NCBI RefSeq assembly: GCF_030719215.1 | Contig: NZ_CP120983.1 | Span: forward strand, 3,596,001 to 3,660,000 | Origin: Streptomyces sp. Alt3 | GTDB lineage: Bacteria; Actinomycetota; Actinomycetes; Streptomycetales; Streptomycetaceae | Length of the DNA stretch: 64,000 bases | Direction: 5' to 3' | In this document: in pieces, positions 1 to 8,648 of the stretch | Layout of the letters: each line of letters starts with the position of its first letter | Position numbering within the stretch: position 1 is the stretch's first letter | Translations under genes and position numbers: made by a program | The notes under the pieces: generated by a model | The model's input: the letters and a program-made list of their open reading frames with translations, nothing else | Database searches by the model: none | Told to the model about the DNA's origin: nothing

Positions 1-63
1 GCACGGCGCGGCTCACCGCACCCCCGCGTGGCGTGAGCGGCACCGACCGATAACCTTCGGCGC

Positions 64-546
64 ATGACCGTTCCGTTCTTCTCCGGTAAGAGCCGTCGAA
101 TCGGCGTCGCTCTCGGTGCCGTGTCCGCGGGACTCCTTGTCCTGTCCGCCTGCGACAAGCCGACGCCGCTCGCCACCGTGACGGTCGGCGACAACTCGGT
201 GAGCACCGAGGCCGCCTGCTACAACGACGGCAACGCCCTCAAGGAGTCCGAGATCCAGGGCTGCCTCAACAAGAAGGCGGAGAAGTCCGTCAAGGTCGCG
301 ATGGACGACAAGGTCCGCTTCGGCGTCGACCCCGAGGTCGCGGACAACGGATGGACCCTGTTCATCAACGGCCAGCAGGCCGAGCAGGAGCCGTACAAGA
401 AGACCTACCGCTCGATCCCCGGCAGCGCGTTCTTCGCGAGCCAGACGGGCGAGACGACGGCGGACAAGACGCAGATCAGCATCGTCGAGACCAAGGGTCA
501 GAAGCTCACGGGCGTCTGGCACTTCCAGCTCACGAAGACGTCCTGA
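64..546 (+). CDS. DUF2771-family lipoprotein
   Basis: This 160-residue protein is predicted to be exported and lipid-anchored. A basic N-terminus is followed by a hydrophobic stretch (about residues 13-29) ending in the lipobox LSAC with Cys30. The rest is soluble, with further Cys residues near positions 51 and 65. It resembles the DUF2771 proteins of streptomycetes, whose function is unknown. No Shine-Dalgarno sequence precedes the ATG. A -10-like TAACCT at 51-56 lies seven bases upstream, so the mRNA may be leaderless. It stands just upstream of mqnB on the same strand, with a 25-base gap, and could be co-transcribed with it. The family assignment is by overall resemblance only. Confidence 0.75.
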   Translation: MTVPFFSGKSRRIGVALGAVSAGLLVLSACDKPTPLATVTVGDNSVSTEAACYNDGNALKESEIQGCLNKKAEKSVKVAMDDKVRFGVDPEVADNGWTLFINGQQAEQEPYKKTYRSIPGSAFFASQTGETTADKTQISIVETKGQKLTGVWHFQLTKTS

Positions 547-571
547 CCCCCTGATTTCGAGGACCACCGCC

Positions 572-1291
572 GTGCGGGTGCTTGTCGTGACCGCCGTCCC
601 GGCCGAGCGGGACGCGGTCACGCGTGCGTTCGGGGCCGGGGCGCGGGTGCGTGAGGTGCCGGGCGGCGAAGTGCACCGCGCCGGCCCCTTCGACGTCCTG
701 GCGGGCGGCGTGGGCCCCGCCGCGGCGGCGGCCGCCACCGCTCTCGCCCTCGCCACCGCGCCCGCCGACGAGCCGTACGCACTCGTCGTCTCGGCGGGCA
801 TCGGCGGCGGGTTCGCCCCCGCCGCGCCCGTCGGCTCCCTCGCCGTGGCCACCGGCATCGTCGCCGCCGACCTCGGCGCGGAGACCCCGGACGGTTTCGT
901 GCCCGTCACCGGTCTCGGCTTCGGCAGGGACACCTTCCTGCCTCCCGAGGCCCTCGTACGGGACGTGGCGGAGGCCACCGGCGCCGTGCCGGGCCCCGTC
1001 CTCACCGTCTCCACCGTGACCGGCAGCACGGCGCGCACCGCCGAGCTGCTGGCCGCACACCCCGGAGCCGTCGCCGAGGCCATGGAGGGCTTCGGCGTCG
1101 CGGAGGCCGCCGACCGGTTCGGCGTGCCGGCGCTGGAGCTCCGGGCCGTCTCGAACACCGTGGGGCCGCGCGACCGCGAGGCCTGGCGCATCGGCGACGC
1201 GCTGGCGGCGCTCACCGAGGCGTTCGGGAAGACCGCACCTGTAGTGGAAAGTTGGACCCGGCATGACCGACTCGACCGACACCGTGACTGA
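572..1291 (+). CDS. mqnB: Futalosine hydrolase MqnB
   Basis: MqnB cleaves futalosine (or aminofutalosine) to dehypoxanthine futalosine and a purine base in the futalosine route to menaquinone. The 239-residue length and motifs fit the nucleoside phosphorylase/hydrolase fold. An N-terminal LVVTAVPAERDAV strand and a Gly-rich VSAGIGGGF loop (about residue 72) are present. The purine/ribose-site segment AEAMEGFGVAEAA near residue 170 is followed by RAVSNTVGPRDREAWRI, with the catalytic acid expected there. A GTG start is preceded by GAGGA. Its 3' end overlaps the start of mqnD by 29 bases, so the two are translationally coupled steps of one pathway. The other mqn genes are not in this window. 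Confidence 0.93.
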   Translation: MRVLVVTAVPAERDAVTRAFGAGARVREVPGGEVHRAGPFDVLAGGVGPAAAAAATALALATAPADEPYALVVSAGIGGGFAPAAPVGSLAVATGIVAADLGAETPDGFVPVTGLGFGRDTFLPPEALVRDVAEATGAVPGPVLTVSTVTGSTARTAELLAAHPGAVAEAMEGFGVAEAADRFGVPALELRAVSNTVGPRDREAWRIGDALAALTEAFGKTAPVVESWTRHDRLDRHRD

Positions 1292-2168
1292 CACCGCGAC
1301 CGACCCGGCCGGGGCACCGCTCCCCGCGCTCCGGATCGCCTACTCGCCGTGCCCCAACGACACCTTCGTCTTCGACGCCTGGGCGCACGGAAGGGTCCCC
1401 GGCGCGCCCGCCCTCGACGTGACCTTCGCCGACATCGACCTCACCAACGGCATGGCCGAGCGTGGCGAGTTGGACGTGCTGAAGGTGTCGTACGCCGTGC
1501 TGCCCTGGGTCCTCGACGAGTACGCGCTGCTGCCGTGCGGCGGGGCGCTCGGACGTGGCTGCGGGCCGCTCGTCCTCACGAAGGAGGCGGGCGCCGACCT
1601 GACGGGCAGGACCGTCGCCGTGCCGAGCGAGCGCTCCACCGCCTACCTGCTGTTCCGGCTGTGGGCGGCCGAGGTCGTACCGGACGGGGTGGGCGAGATC
1701 GTCGTCATGCCGTTCGACGAGATCATGCCGGCGGTGCGCGACGGCCGGGTGGACGCCGGGCTGGTCATCCACGAGGCGCGCTTCACCTATCAGAACTACG
1801 GCCTGCACAGCCTCGCCGACATGGGCGAGCACTGGGAGTCGACCACCGGCCTGCCGATCCCGCTCGGCGCGATCATCGCCAAGCGCTCGCTGGGCGAGGA
1901 GACGCTGAACCGGCTGTCGGAGTCGATCCGCACGTCGGTGCGGATGGCGTGGGACGACCCGGAGCGTTCGCGTCCGTACGTCCTGGAGCACGCCCAGGAG
2001 ATGGACCCGGCCGTCGCCGACCAGCACATCGGGCTGTACGTCAACGAGTTCACCGCCGATCTCGGCGAGCACGGCTACGCGGCGGTCCGCGGCCTGCTGA
2101 CCCGGGCGGCGGCCGAGGGGCTCGTGCCGGCTCTGGCCCCGGACGCGTTCTCCGTCACCGGGCGCTGA
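1263..2168 (+). CDS. mqnD: 1,4-dihydroxy-6-naphthoate synthase MqnD
   Basis: MqnD converts cyclic dehypoxanthine futalosine to 1,4-dihydroxy-6-naphthoate, a late step of futalosine-dependent menaquinone synthesis in the cytoplasm. The 301-residue protein has the periplasmic-binding-protein-like fold of the family. It carries the signature YSPCPNDTFVFDAW near residue 28, SYAVLPWVLDEYALL near residue 78, and VIHEARFTYQNYGL near residue 170, where the family's catalytic His lies. The ATG is preceded by GGAAAG. The roughly 20-residue Thr/Asp-rich N-terminal extension is probably disordered. It overlaps mqnB by 29 bases, which supports a shared operon. Confidence 0.94.
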   Translation: MTDSTDTVTDTATDPAGAPLPALRIAYSPCPNDTFVFDAWAHGRVPGAPALDVTFADIDLTNGMAERGELDVLKVSYAVLPWVLDEYALLPCGGALGRGCGPLVLTKEAGADLTGRTVAVPSERSTAYLLFRLWAAEVVPDGVGEIVVMPFDEIMPAVRDGRVDAGLVIHEARFTYQNYGLHSLADMGEHWESTTGLPIPLGAIIAKRSLGEETLNRLSESIRTSVRMAWDDPERSRPYVLEHAQEMDPAVADQHIGLYVNEFTADLGEHGYAAVRGLLTRAAAEGLVPALAPDAFSVTGR

Positions 2169-2216
2169 ACCGGGGGGCGGTCCGGGCCGCGAGGGTCCGG
2201 CCGCCCGCCGGGCACG

Positions 2217-2600
2217 TCAGACGTCGAGCTGGTCGGCGACCGCTCTCAGCAGGCCGGCGATCTTCGCGCCTGCGGCCTTGTCGGGATAGCGGCCCCGCTC
2301 CAGCAGCGGCGTGATGTTCTCCAGGACGGTCGTGAGGTCCTGCACGATCGAGGCGAGTTCGTCCGGCCTGCGCCGCTGTGCTGCGGCCACGGACGGTGTG
2401 GGGTCGAGGATCACCACGGAGAGGGCCTGGTCACCGCGCTGACCGGCGACCACACCGAATTCGACGCGCTGACCGGGCTTCAGCGCTTCGACGCCGGCCG
2501 GGAGAACGGAGGAGTGGACGAAGACGTCGGCGCCGTCGTCGCGGGAAAGAAAGCCGAAGCCCTTTTCCGAATTGAACCATTTGACCTTACCCGTGGGCAC
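2217..2600 (-). CDS. Cold-shock-domain protein with C-terminal extension
   Basis: The first about 67 residues form a cold-shock domain that binds single-stranded nucleic acid. The N-terminal strand is TGKVKWFNSEKG, with RNP1 as KGFGFLS and RNP2 as VFVHSS. The remaining about 60 residues form a predicted helical tail absent from minimal CspA-type proteins, so the total is 127 rather than about 67 residues. The GTG at 2600 is chosen because GAGGAC lies upstream and the domain begins at once (PTGKVKWF). The reading frame stays open further upstream but is not conserved-looking. It is convergent with mqnD and probably monocistronic. Confidence 0.9.
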   Translation of the reverse strand: MPTGKVKWFNSEKGFGFLSRDDGADVFVHSSVLPAGVEALKPGQRVEFGVVAGQRGDQALSVVILDPTPSVAAAQRRRPDELASIVQDLTTVLENITPLLERGRYPDKAAGAKIAGLLRAVADQLDV

Positions 2601-2767
2601 GTCTGTCCTCGTCCTCGATCTCGTCGGTGCGCGGGGGAGCCGCGAAAAACGGCTCCGGATAGCAGTACAGCGGGTCTGTGACCCGCCGTGTCCCAGGCTA
2701 ATGGCCCAGGGGCCGGACACAAGACGTCGCCGAAGGGTTCCGCCGAGCTGGGAACTACCCTGGCCGG

Positions 2768-3004
2768 GTGAGTACTACTCCTTCCGGCGCAGGCGACCGG
2801 CTCGTACAGGTCGGCGCGGTCGTCTTCTTCATCGGCGCACTGGCCACCCTCGTCACCGTCGCCCCCTTGTTCCTGGGCACCGATCCCTTCCCGCCCGTCG
2901 CCTACGCGGTGTGCATGCTGATGGGGCTGGGCTTCCTGATCGCGGGCGCGGGGGTGGTGCGCTCGGTGTGGATGAACTCCCCGAAGCGCGCCGCCGCGAG
3001 GTAG
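2768..3004 (+). CDS. Small two-TM membrane protein
   Basis: This 78-residue protein has two clear hydrophobic helices, about residues 14-36 and 45-66, and a basic C-terminal tail (PKRAAAR). It is therefore predicted to be an inner-membrane protein with both termini in the cytoplasm. It begins at a GTG. It is divergent from the cold-shock gene (168 bases between starts). I recognise no family beyond a small conserved actinobacterial membrane protein, and no function can be assigned. Confidence 0.7.
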   Translation: MSTTPSGAGDRLVQVGAVVFFIGALATLVTVAPLFLGTDPFPPVAYAVCMLMGLGFLIAGAGVVRSVWMNSPKRAAAR

Positions 3005-3126
3005 CCGGCCGCTGTCCGCGGCCCGCCACTCGCGCGCGTACTCGTCGAGGACGACGCGCCTCCGGGAGGAGACCGAGCCGCTCCCGGACAATGGCGCGAA
3101 TCCGGTGCTCGTGATCCCGGGACACG

Positions 3127-3744
3127 TCAGGACGCCGCGAAGGTCCTCAGCCAGGCGGGGAACTCCGTGAGGCCCGGAAGGATCACGTCGGCTCCCGCCG
3201 CCCGCAGCTCCTCCTCGTCGCACGGGCCGGTGACGACGCCGACCGACAGGGCGTTCGCGGCGTGCGCCCCGCGCACGTCCCCGGTGTGGTCACCGACGTA
3301 GACCCGTGCGCCGTGCTCCAGGAGCGCCTCCGCCTTGCCCTCGGCCCAGAGGCCGCCGATCAGGACGTCCGCCGCGATGCAGAGGTGCGCGAGGTGGAGC
3401 TTGGCGTTCGGTTCGTACTTGGCGGTGACGACCATCGCCCGCCCGCCGAGCGCCTGGACCGCCTCCACGGCCTCCCTGGCACCGGGGAGCGCGGTGGTCG
3501 GCGCGATCGCCGTGTCCGGGTACATCGCGCGGTACCGGTCGCAGGCCCCGGCGATCGCGTCGGCCGGGAACCAGTTGGCCATCTCGTCCTCGAGCGGCGG
3601 CCCGAGGCGGCTGACGACCAGGTCCGTGTCGATGTACACACCCGTCTCGGCGGCGAGTCTCTCGTAGGCGGCCCTGATGCCGGGCCGGGAGTCGATGAGC
3701 GTCATGTCGAGGTCGAAACCGACCGTCAAGGTGTGTGAGGACAT
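3127..3744 (-). CDS. HAD-superfamily phosphatase (phosphoglycolate-phosphatase-like)
   Basis: A haloacid-dehalogenase-type hydrolase that probably dephosphorylates a small metabolite. Motif I is FDLDMTLIDS near residue 10, with the nucleophile as the first Asp and the acid/base as the second. Motif II is MVVTAK near residue 105, and motif IV is YVGDHTGDVRGA near residue 155. A helical cap lies between motifs I and II, as in PGPase-like enzymes. The ATG at 3744 is preceded by GGGGAG. An in-frame ATG at 3753 would add three residues. The total is 205 residues. It is divergent from the next gene, and the substrate is unknown. Confidence 0.85.
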   Translation of the reverse strand: MSSHTLTVGFDLDMTLIDSRPGIRAAYERLAAETGVYIDTDLVVSRLGPPLEDEMANWFPADAIAGACDRYRAMYPDTAIAPTTALPGAREAVEAVQALGGRAMVVTAKYEPNAKLHLAHLCIAADVLIGGLWAEGKAEALLEHGARVYVGDHTGDVRGAHAANALSVGVVTGPCDEEELRAAGADVILPGLTEFPAWLRTFAAS

Positions 3745-3869
3745 GCTCCCCATTGTGCCGACCGCCCCGGCTCCGGTGTCCGGCCCCTCGGCGGCGGGGG
3801 CCGGGCGCCCGGAACCGGCCGCGGGGTGCAGACTCACGGGACCCGCCCGCTCCAGCCGAGGGACCAGAG

Positions 3870-4421
3870 TTGACCCCGCACTCCCTGGCGTTCCACGTCC
3901 ACGTCGTCGCCACCGGAACCGTGCTCGGCCTCCGTCCGTCCGACTCCCCCGGCCGGGTCGCGACGGTTCTGGGCCCGGACTTCGCCGAGAACACCTTCGG
4001 CGGACAGGCCATGTTCCGCGACTACGGCCTCGCGGAGTTCCACTTCCACCGCGCCCACGCCCGGGACGCTTGGGAGGGGCACCACTTCAGCCTCCAGGTG
4101 CACCGGCTCGCACGCCGCGACCGCGCCATCCCCGGCGAGGTTCTGCGCACCCGCTACGGGCGCTTCACGCCCCGGCTCCGCTTCGAGAAGTTGCGCCGGC
4201 TCCTGGAACGCCGCGGGGTACCGCTGGTGGAGATCCCGGAGTACGCGGGGAACGCACCATACTACCGCACGTTCTGGCAGCCGGATTCCTTGACTGCGGT
4301 CTCCTTCGTCGCCGAGCGCGGTGAGTACAGCACGCCCGCCGGTCTGCGGGCCGGTGACGTGTACGGCATTCAGGCGCCCGTCACCGCCCAGGACGTGGAG
4401 TCGCGCACGGCACGGGCCTGA
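3870..4421 (+). CDS. Hypothetical protein, possibly immunity-protein-like
   Basis: This is a 183-residue soluble protein. The TTG start is chosen because GAGGGACCAGAG lies just upstream and the product then begins LTPHSLAFHVHVV. The frame is open back to 3735, but that extension is low-complexity Pro/Arg. The N-terminal segment with TVLGLRPSDSPGRV and DYGLAEFHF recalls small cytosolic proteins found near polymorphic-toxin loci. No toxin gene is adjacent, so this is only a resemblance. The gene ends directly against the GGGGCC repeat tract. Function unknown. Confidence 0.55.
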   Translation: MTPHSLAFHVHVVATGTVLGLRPSDSPGRVATVLGPDFAENTFGGQAMFRDYGLAEFHFHRAHARDAWEGHHFSLQVHRLARRDRAIPGEVLRTRYGRFTPRLRFEKLRRLLERRGVPLVEIPEYAGNAPYYRTFWQPDSLTAVSFVAERGEYSTPAGLRAGDVYGIQAPVTAQDVESRTARA

Positions 4422-4426
4422 GGCCC

Positions 4427-4492
4427 GGGGCCGGGGCCGGGGCCGGGGCCGGGGCCGGGGCCGGGGCCGGGGCCGGGGCCGGGGCCGGGGCC
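4427..4492 (+). repeat. (GGGGCC)11 hexanucleotide tandem repeat
   Basis: Eleven perfect GGGGCC units begin six bases after the stop codon of the preceding gene and end before the putative iron box. Regular runs of four G on the plus strand can in principle form stacked G-quadruplexes, and the C-rich complement can form i-motifs or hairpins. A perfect array of this length is prone to copy-number change by slippage. It lies in the leader or promoter region of the siderophore operon. It is not within a called gene, although it is open in several frames. Confidence 0.97.
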
Positions 4493-4531
4493 GGAGGCGC
4501 CCTGCCGGGGGCCCACAGGGCGCACATAGAC

Positions 4532-4550
4532 TTAGCCAAGCCTTACCTCG
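4532..4550 (+). promoter_or_regulatory. Possible iron box (DmdR/IdeR-type operator)
   Basis: TTAGCCAAGCCTTACCTCG matches 12 of 19 positions of the consensus operator TTAGGTTAGGCTAACCTAA for DtxR/IdeR/DmdR repressors. The two ends (TTAG and ACCT) are the best-matching parts. It lies 52 bases before the chosen start of a siderophore uptake operon, which is where iron-dependent repression would be expected. The match is imperfect, so the call rests on position as well as sequence. Confidence 0.55.
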
Positions 4551-4602
4551 CAATGCCCCGTTCCGTGCCGGTTCCCGGTCCTCGCCCACCCGATTGGTCC
4601 CG

Positions 4603-5613
4603 ATGGCAGCCGCCCCTCCACGCCTGTCCAGACGCGCGCTCGCGACCGCCGCGGCCGTCGTCGCCCTGCTGCTGTCCGTCCTGCTCAGCCTCGCCGTCGG
4701 GGCGAGGACCATCGCGCCGTCCGCGGTCCTGGACGCCCTGCTGCACGGCGGGCACTCGGACGCCGCCGAGGTGATCCGGCAGATGCGGGTGCCGCGCACC
4801 GTGATCGGGCTGATGGTCGGCGCCGCGCTCGCCCTGGCGGGCACGGTGCTCCAGGGCATCACCCGCAACCCCATCGCCGACCCCGGCATCCTGGGGATCA
4901 GCCAGGGCGCCTCGGTGGCCGTGGTGCTGGCCATCGCGTACGCCGGGATCCACACCCTCACCGGCTATGTGTGGTTCGCCTTCGGCGGGGCAGCCGTCGC
5001 GTCCGTGGCCGTGTACGCCATCGCCTCCCGGGGCCGCGGCGGTGCGACGCCGGTGAAGCTCGCGCTGGGCGGGGCCGCGATCAACGCGCTGCTGGTGTCG
5101 GTGACGATGGCGGTGCTCACCACCAAGGCCTCGGCGCTCGACGAGTTCCGCTTCTGGCAGGTCGGCTCGATCGCCGGCCGGGAGGCCCAGGTCGCCCAGC
5201 AGATCTGGCCGTTCCTCCTGATCGGCACCGTCCTCGTGGTGTCCGTGGCGCGCGGACTCGACGCGCTGGCGCTCGGCGAGGACGTCGCGAAGGGGCTGGG
5301 CCAGAACGTCGGGGCGGTCCGGATCGTCGGCGGCATCGGGGCGACCGTGCTCACCGGCGCGGGCGTCGCGGCGGCCGGGCCGATCGCCTTCGTCGGCCTC
5401 GCGGTCCCGCACATCGCCCGGGCGATCGTGGGCAGCGACCACCGCTGGGTGCTCCCCATGGCCGCGCTCGTCGGCCCGGTGATGCTCCTCGTGTCCGACG
5501 TCGTCGGCCGGGTCCTGTTCCCGCCCGGTGAGGTCCCGGCAGGCGTCATGACGGCCCTGATCGGCGTCCCGTTCCTCGTCACCCTCGTACGCCGGAAGGC
5601 GGTGCCCGCATGA
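4603..5613 (+). CDS. Fe3+-siderophore ABC transporter permease (FecCD family, first subunit)
   Basis: One half of the membrane channel that imports ferric siderophores. The 336 residues contain about nine to ten membrane helices. Family motifs include RVPRTVIGLMVGAALALAGTVLQGITRNPIADPGILGISQGAS (given as positions about 62-105) and the coupling segment GPIAFVGLAVPHIARA near residue 260. The ATG at 4603 gives the usual family N-terminus (basic, then the first helix). An in-frame TTG lies at 4594, and neither has a strong ribosome-binding site. It overlaps the next permease by four bases (ATGA). Together the four genes encode a complete binding-protein-dependent importer. Confidence 0.92.
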   Translation: MAAAPPRLSRRALATAAAVVALLLSVLLSLAVGARTIAPSAVLDALLHGGHSDAAEVIRQMRVPRTVIGLMVGAALALAGTVLQGITRNPIADPGILGISQGASVAVVLAIAYAGIHTLTGYVWFAFGGAAVASVAVYAIASRGRGGATPVKLALGGAAINALLVSVTMAVLTTKASALDEFRFWQVGSIAGREAQVAQQIWPFLLIGTVLVVSVARGLDALALGEDVAKGLGQNVGAVRIVGGIGATVLTGAGVAAAGPIAFVGLAVPHIARAIVGSDHRWVLPMAALVGPVMLLVSDVVGRVLFPPGEVPAGVMTALIGVPFLVTLVRRKAVPA

Positions 5614-6695
5614 GCGCGGACACGGCGGTGCCCGTACGCACTCCGGTCCGGCCCGCCGGTTACCGGGTCGTGCGGGTCGGGAAGCGGGGCCGTCTCCTGG
5701 TCCACCGGCGGGCGGGGCTCGTCGCGGCGGCCCTGGCCGTCCTCCTGGCGGCGGTCTGTGTCGCGTACCTCTGCGTCGGCGAGAGCTTCGTGGCGCCCGC
5801 GGAGGTCGTGAAGGTCGTCATCGGGCAGCCGTCCCCGGACGAGCTGGTCGTGGGCACGCTGCGGCTGCCCCGCATGGTGGTCGGGCTCCTCGTGGGTACG
5901 GCGTTCGGGATCGCCGGGGCACTGATCCAGACCGTCGCCCGTAACCCGCTCGCCAGCCCCGACATCATCGGCATCAGCCAGGGCGCGAGCGCGCTCACGG
6001 TCGGCGCGATGACCTTCGGCCTCACCTCGTACACCGTCCTGCCCTACCTCTCGGTCGTCGGCGGGGTCGCCGCAGCGGCCCTCGTGTACGCCTTCGCGTG
6101 GCGCGGCGGGCTCCACGCGACCCGGTTCGTCCTCATCGGGATCGGCTTCGCGATCGCCCTGCGGTCGGTGACGACGCTGTTCCTGACGAAGGGCGACTAC
6201 CTGGTCGCCCAGCAGGCGCAGATCTGGATGACGGGCTCCCTCAACGGCCGGGGCTGGGACGAGGCCGCTCCGATCGGCTGGGCGCTGCTCGTCCTGCTGC
6301 CCGCCGTGCTGTGGGCGGCGTGGGCGCAGCGCACCGTCTCGATGGACGACGACACCGCGACGGCGCTGGGCGTCCGCCTCGGGCGCGTACGGCTGGGTCT
6401 CGTCGCACTCGGGGTGGTCCTGGCGTCCGTGGCGACGGGCACGGCCGGGCCGGTCGACTTCGTGGCGCTGCTCGCCCCGCAGATCGCCCGCCGGATGACG
6501 CGTACGGCACAGATCCCGCTGCTGTGCTCGGCACTGCTCGGCGCCGTGATCGTCGTGTTCGCGGATCTGCTGGCCCGCAGGCTCTTCTCCCCCACCGAGC
6601 TCCCGGTGGGTGTGCTGACGGCGGCGGTCGGCGCCCCGTATCTGATCTGGCTGATCATCCGTGGCCACGGCGGCCGCGCTGGAGGCAACGCATGA
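5610..6695 (+). CDS. Fe3+-siderophore ABC transporter permease (FecCD family, second subunit)
   Basis: The second channel subunit, 361 residues, with a soluble N-terminal segment of about 35 residues before the first helix. Conserved FecCD segments are [20 protein letters not shown] near residue 86, [18 protein letters not shown] near residue 110, and [17 protein letters not shown] near residue 280. It starts inside the stop codon of the first permease and ends inside the start of the ATPase gene (both ATGA), so the three are translationally coupled. It is a paralogue of the preceding gene, as in FepD/FepG-type pairs. Confidence 0.92.
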   Translation: MSADTAVPVRTPVRPAGYRVVRVGKRGRLLVHRRAGLVAAALAVLLAAVCVAYLCVGESFVAPAEVVKVVIGQPSPDELVVGTLRLPRMVVGLLVGTAFGIAGALIQTVARNPLASPDIIGISQGASALTVGAMTFGLTSYTVLPYLSVVGGVAAAALVYAFAWRGGLHATRFVLIGIGFAIALRSVTTLFLTKGDYLVAQQAQIWMTGSLNGRGWDEAAPIGWALLVLLPAVLWAAWAQRTVSMDDDTATALGVRLGRVRLGLVALGVVLASVATGTAGPVDFVALLAPQIARRMTRTAQIPLLCSALLGAVIVVFADLLARRLFSPTELPVGVLTAAVGAPYLIWLIIRGHGGRAGGNA

Positions 6696-7558
6696 CGACG
6701 ACCCGTACCGAGAACAGCGCCACGTCCAGGCTCGCGGCGCGCTCCCTGACCCTTGCCTACGACGACCGCACCGTCGTCCACGAGCTGGACCTGGCCGTTC
6801 CCGACGGCTGTGTGACGGTCATCGTCGGCCCGAACGCCTGCGGCAAGTCCACGACCCTGCGGGCCCTCGGCAGGCTCCTGAAGCCCGCCGGCGGATCGGT
6901 GCTCCTGGACGGCACGGAGCTCTCCCGCATCCCCACCCGCACGATCGCCCGGTCGGTCGGGCTGCTCCCGCAGACACCCGTGGCTCCCGAGGCGATCACC
7001 GTCTCGGACCTGGTCGCGCGGGGCCGTCAGCCGCACCAGCGCTGGTGGCAGCAGTGGTCGGACGACGACGAGCGCGCGGTGACGGAGGCCATGGAGCGCA
7101 CGGACGTCACGGCGCTCGGCGACCGGCCGGTGGACGAGCTGTCGGGGGGCCAGCGCCAGCGCGTGTGGATCGCGATGGCGCTCGCGCAGGACACGGATCT
7201 GCTGCTGCTCGACGAACCCACGACGTATCTCGACATCGCGCACCAGGTCGAGGTCCTGGACCTGGTGCGCCGGCTCGCCGCCCCGGCGGCGGACGGCACC
7301 CGCGGACGGACCGTCGTCACCGTCCTGCACGACCTCAACCAGGCCGCCAGGTACGCCGACCACCTCGTCGCCATGAAAGAGGGCCGCATCGTCGCCGAGG
7401 GGCGGCCCGGCGACGTCGTCACGGCCGGGCTGGTGCGTGAGGTCTTCGGTCTGGAGGCCGTCGTCGTCCCGGACCCGGTCACGGGTTCCCCGCTCGTCGT
7501 GCCCGGCGCCCCCTGGGCTCCCGCCCCGCCCCTCCGAAGGAAAGGCTCTCCGACATGA
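6692..7558 (+). CDS. Siderophore ABC transporter ATP-binding protein (FepC-like)
   Basis: The ATPase that powers the FecCD channel. In 288 residues the order is Walker [10 protein letters not shown] (about residue 48), the Q-loop LLPQTP, the ABC signature LSGGQRQR, Walker B LLLLDEPT, the D-loop (YLDIAHQ) and the switch His in VLHDLNQA. Walker A has Cys where many homologues have Gly (GPNAC versus GPNGC/GPNGS). The start is fixed by the four-base overlap with the permease. The C-terminal about 30 residues (Pro-rich) extend past the catalytic core. The stop overlaps the start of the binding-protein gene. Confidence 0.94.
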   Translation: MTTTRTENSATSRLAARSLTLAYDDRTVVHELDLAVPDGCVTVIVGPNACGKSTTLRALGRLLKPAGGSVLLDGTELSRIPTRTIARSVGLLPQTPVAPEAITVSDLVARGRQPHQRWWQQWSDDDERAVTEAMERTDVTALGDRPVDELSGGQRQRVWIAMALAQDTDLLLLDEPTTYLDIAHQVEVLDLVRRLAAPAADGTRGRTVVTVLHDLNQAARYADHLVAMKEGRIVAEGRPGDVVTAGLVREVFGLEAVVVPDPVTGSPLVVPGAPWAPAPPLRRKGSPT

Positions 7559-8550
7559 CCACACCTTCCGCGGCCCGTCTGCTCGTCGCCGGTTCGCTGG
7601 CCGTGACCGCCGCGCTGGTCCTCACCTCCTGCGGCTCGTCGGACTCAGGCTCCGGCTCCGGCTCCGGCTCCGGCGGTCCGGCCTCCTCCTCGGACTCCGG
7701 CACGCACACGGTCGCCACGGCCATGGGCGACATCGAGGTCCCCGTGGCACCGGAGCGGGTCGTGGTCCTGGACACCGCCGAGCTGGACTCCGCGCTCACC
7801 CTCGGGGTGAAGCCGGTCGGTGCCACGCACACCGGCACGGAGTCGGGCTTCCTGAGCTACCTGCCCGAGGACCGGGTCGAGGGCATCGAGGACGTCGGCG
7901 AGATGATGACGCCGAACCTGGAGGCCGTCGCGGCGCTGAAGCCGGACCTGATCCTCACCAGCAAGATCCGGCACGGCGCCGCGTACGGCGAGCTGTCGAA
8001 GATCGCGCCGACGGTCATGACGGAGAACACGGGCTACCCCTGGAAGGAGAACTTCCAGGTCCACGCCGACGCGCTCGGCAAGGTCCCGGCGGCGGAGAAG
8101 GTCGTCGCCGGCTACGACGCGCACGTCGCCGAGGTCACCGAGGCGCTCGGCGGCAAGGAGAAGGCGGCGTCCACCGAGGTCAACGTGGTGCGCTTCGTCG
8201 AGGGCGCGGACATCCGCGTCTACGGTCGGCAGAACTACATCGGGACGATCCTCGCCGACGTCGGCCTCGGCCGTCCCGCGATCGTGGACAAGGCCGAGGA
8301 CGGCTTCTCGTACGACGTCAGCCCGGAGAAGATCGACCAGGCGGACGCCGATGTCGTCCTCCACTCGACGTACGGGGACGCGGAGAAGTCCAAGGAGAAG
8401 CAGACCTTGGGCAGCGGCCTGTGGAGGAACATGGCCGCGGTCCGGAGCGGCAGGGTGTTCCCGGTCGACGACGAGCTGTGGATCCAGGGCATCGGCTACA
8501 CGGCGGCGGACAGGATCCTGGACGAGCTGCGGGCCGATCTGACGAAGTGA
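7555..8550 (+). CDS. Iron-siderophore substrate-binding lipoprotein
   Basis: The surface receptor that captures the ferric siderophore for the permease. A signal peptide ends at lipobox LTSC (Cys26). A Ser-Gly linker ([11 protein letters not shown]) follows, and then a class-III periplasmic-binding-protein fold (FhuD/BtuF type). [26 protein letters not shown] lies near residue 63 (positions), then [16 protein letters not shown] near 122 and [22 protein letters not shown] near the C-terminus. The length of 331 is usual. It is the last gene of the operon and is followed by a strong hairpin. Substrate specificity cannot be read from the sequence. Confidence 0.93.
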   Translation: MTTPSAARLLVAGSLAVTAALVLTSCGSSDSGSGSGSGSGGPASSSDSGTHTVATAMGDIEVPVAPERVVVLDTAELDSALTLGVKPVGATHTGTESGFLSYLPEDRVEGIEDVGEMMTPNLEAVAALKPDLILTSKIRHGAAYGELSKIAPTVMTENTGYPWKENFQVHADALGKVPAAEKVVAGYDAHVAEVTEALGGKEKAASTEVNVVRFVEGADIRVYGRQNYIGTILADVGLGRPAIVDKAEDGFSYDVSPEKIDQADADVVLHSTYGDAEKSKEKQTLGSGLWRNMAAVRSGRVFPVDDELWIQGIGYTAADRILDELRADLTK

Positions 8551-8560
8551 CGGCGGGTGT

Positions 8561-8598
8561 GCCTGTGGGGCGCGGGGTCAGGTCCGCGCCCCACAGGC
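8561..8598. terminator. Hairpin terminator after the siderophore operon
   Basis: A perfect 15-bp inverted repeat (8561-8575 and 8584-8598) with an 8-base loop begins 10 bases after the binding-protein stop codon. There is no T-run, which is common for streptomycete terminators. It lies between convergent genes and may serve both strands. Confidence 0.75.
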
Positions 8599-8648
8599 GG
8601 TTCCGGGGTCGTACGCCGGGCCTCGCCGCGGCCCGGTGAGGGGTCCGC

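Noticed and set aside
4321..4602. Extension of the first FecCD permease upstream through the GGGGCC repeat
   Set aside because: The added residues are a Gly-Arg repeat without homologous features. The ATG at 4603 gives the normal family N-terminus.
4427..8598. Siderophore biosynthetic gene cluster
   Set aside because: Only uptake genes are present; no NRPS or NIS synthetase is encoded nearby.
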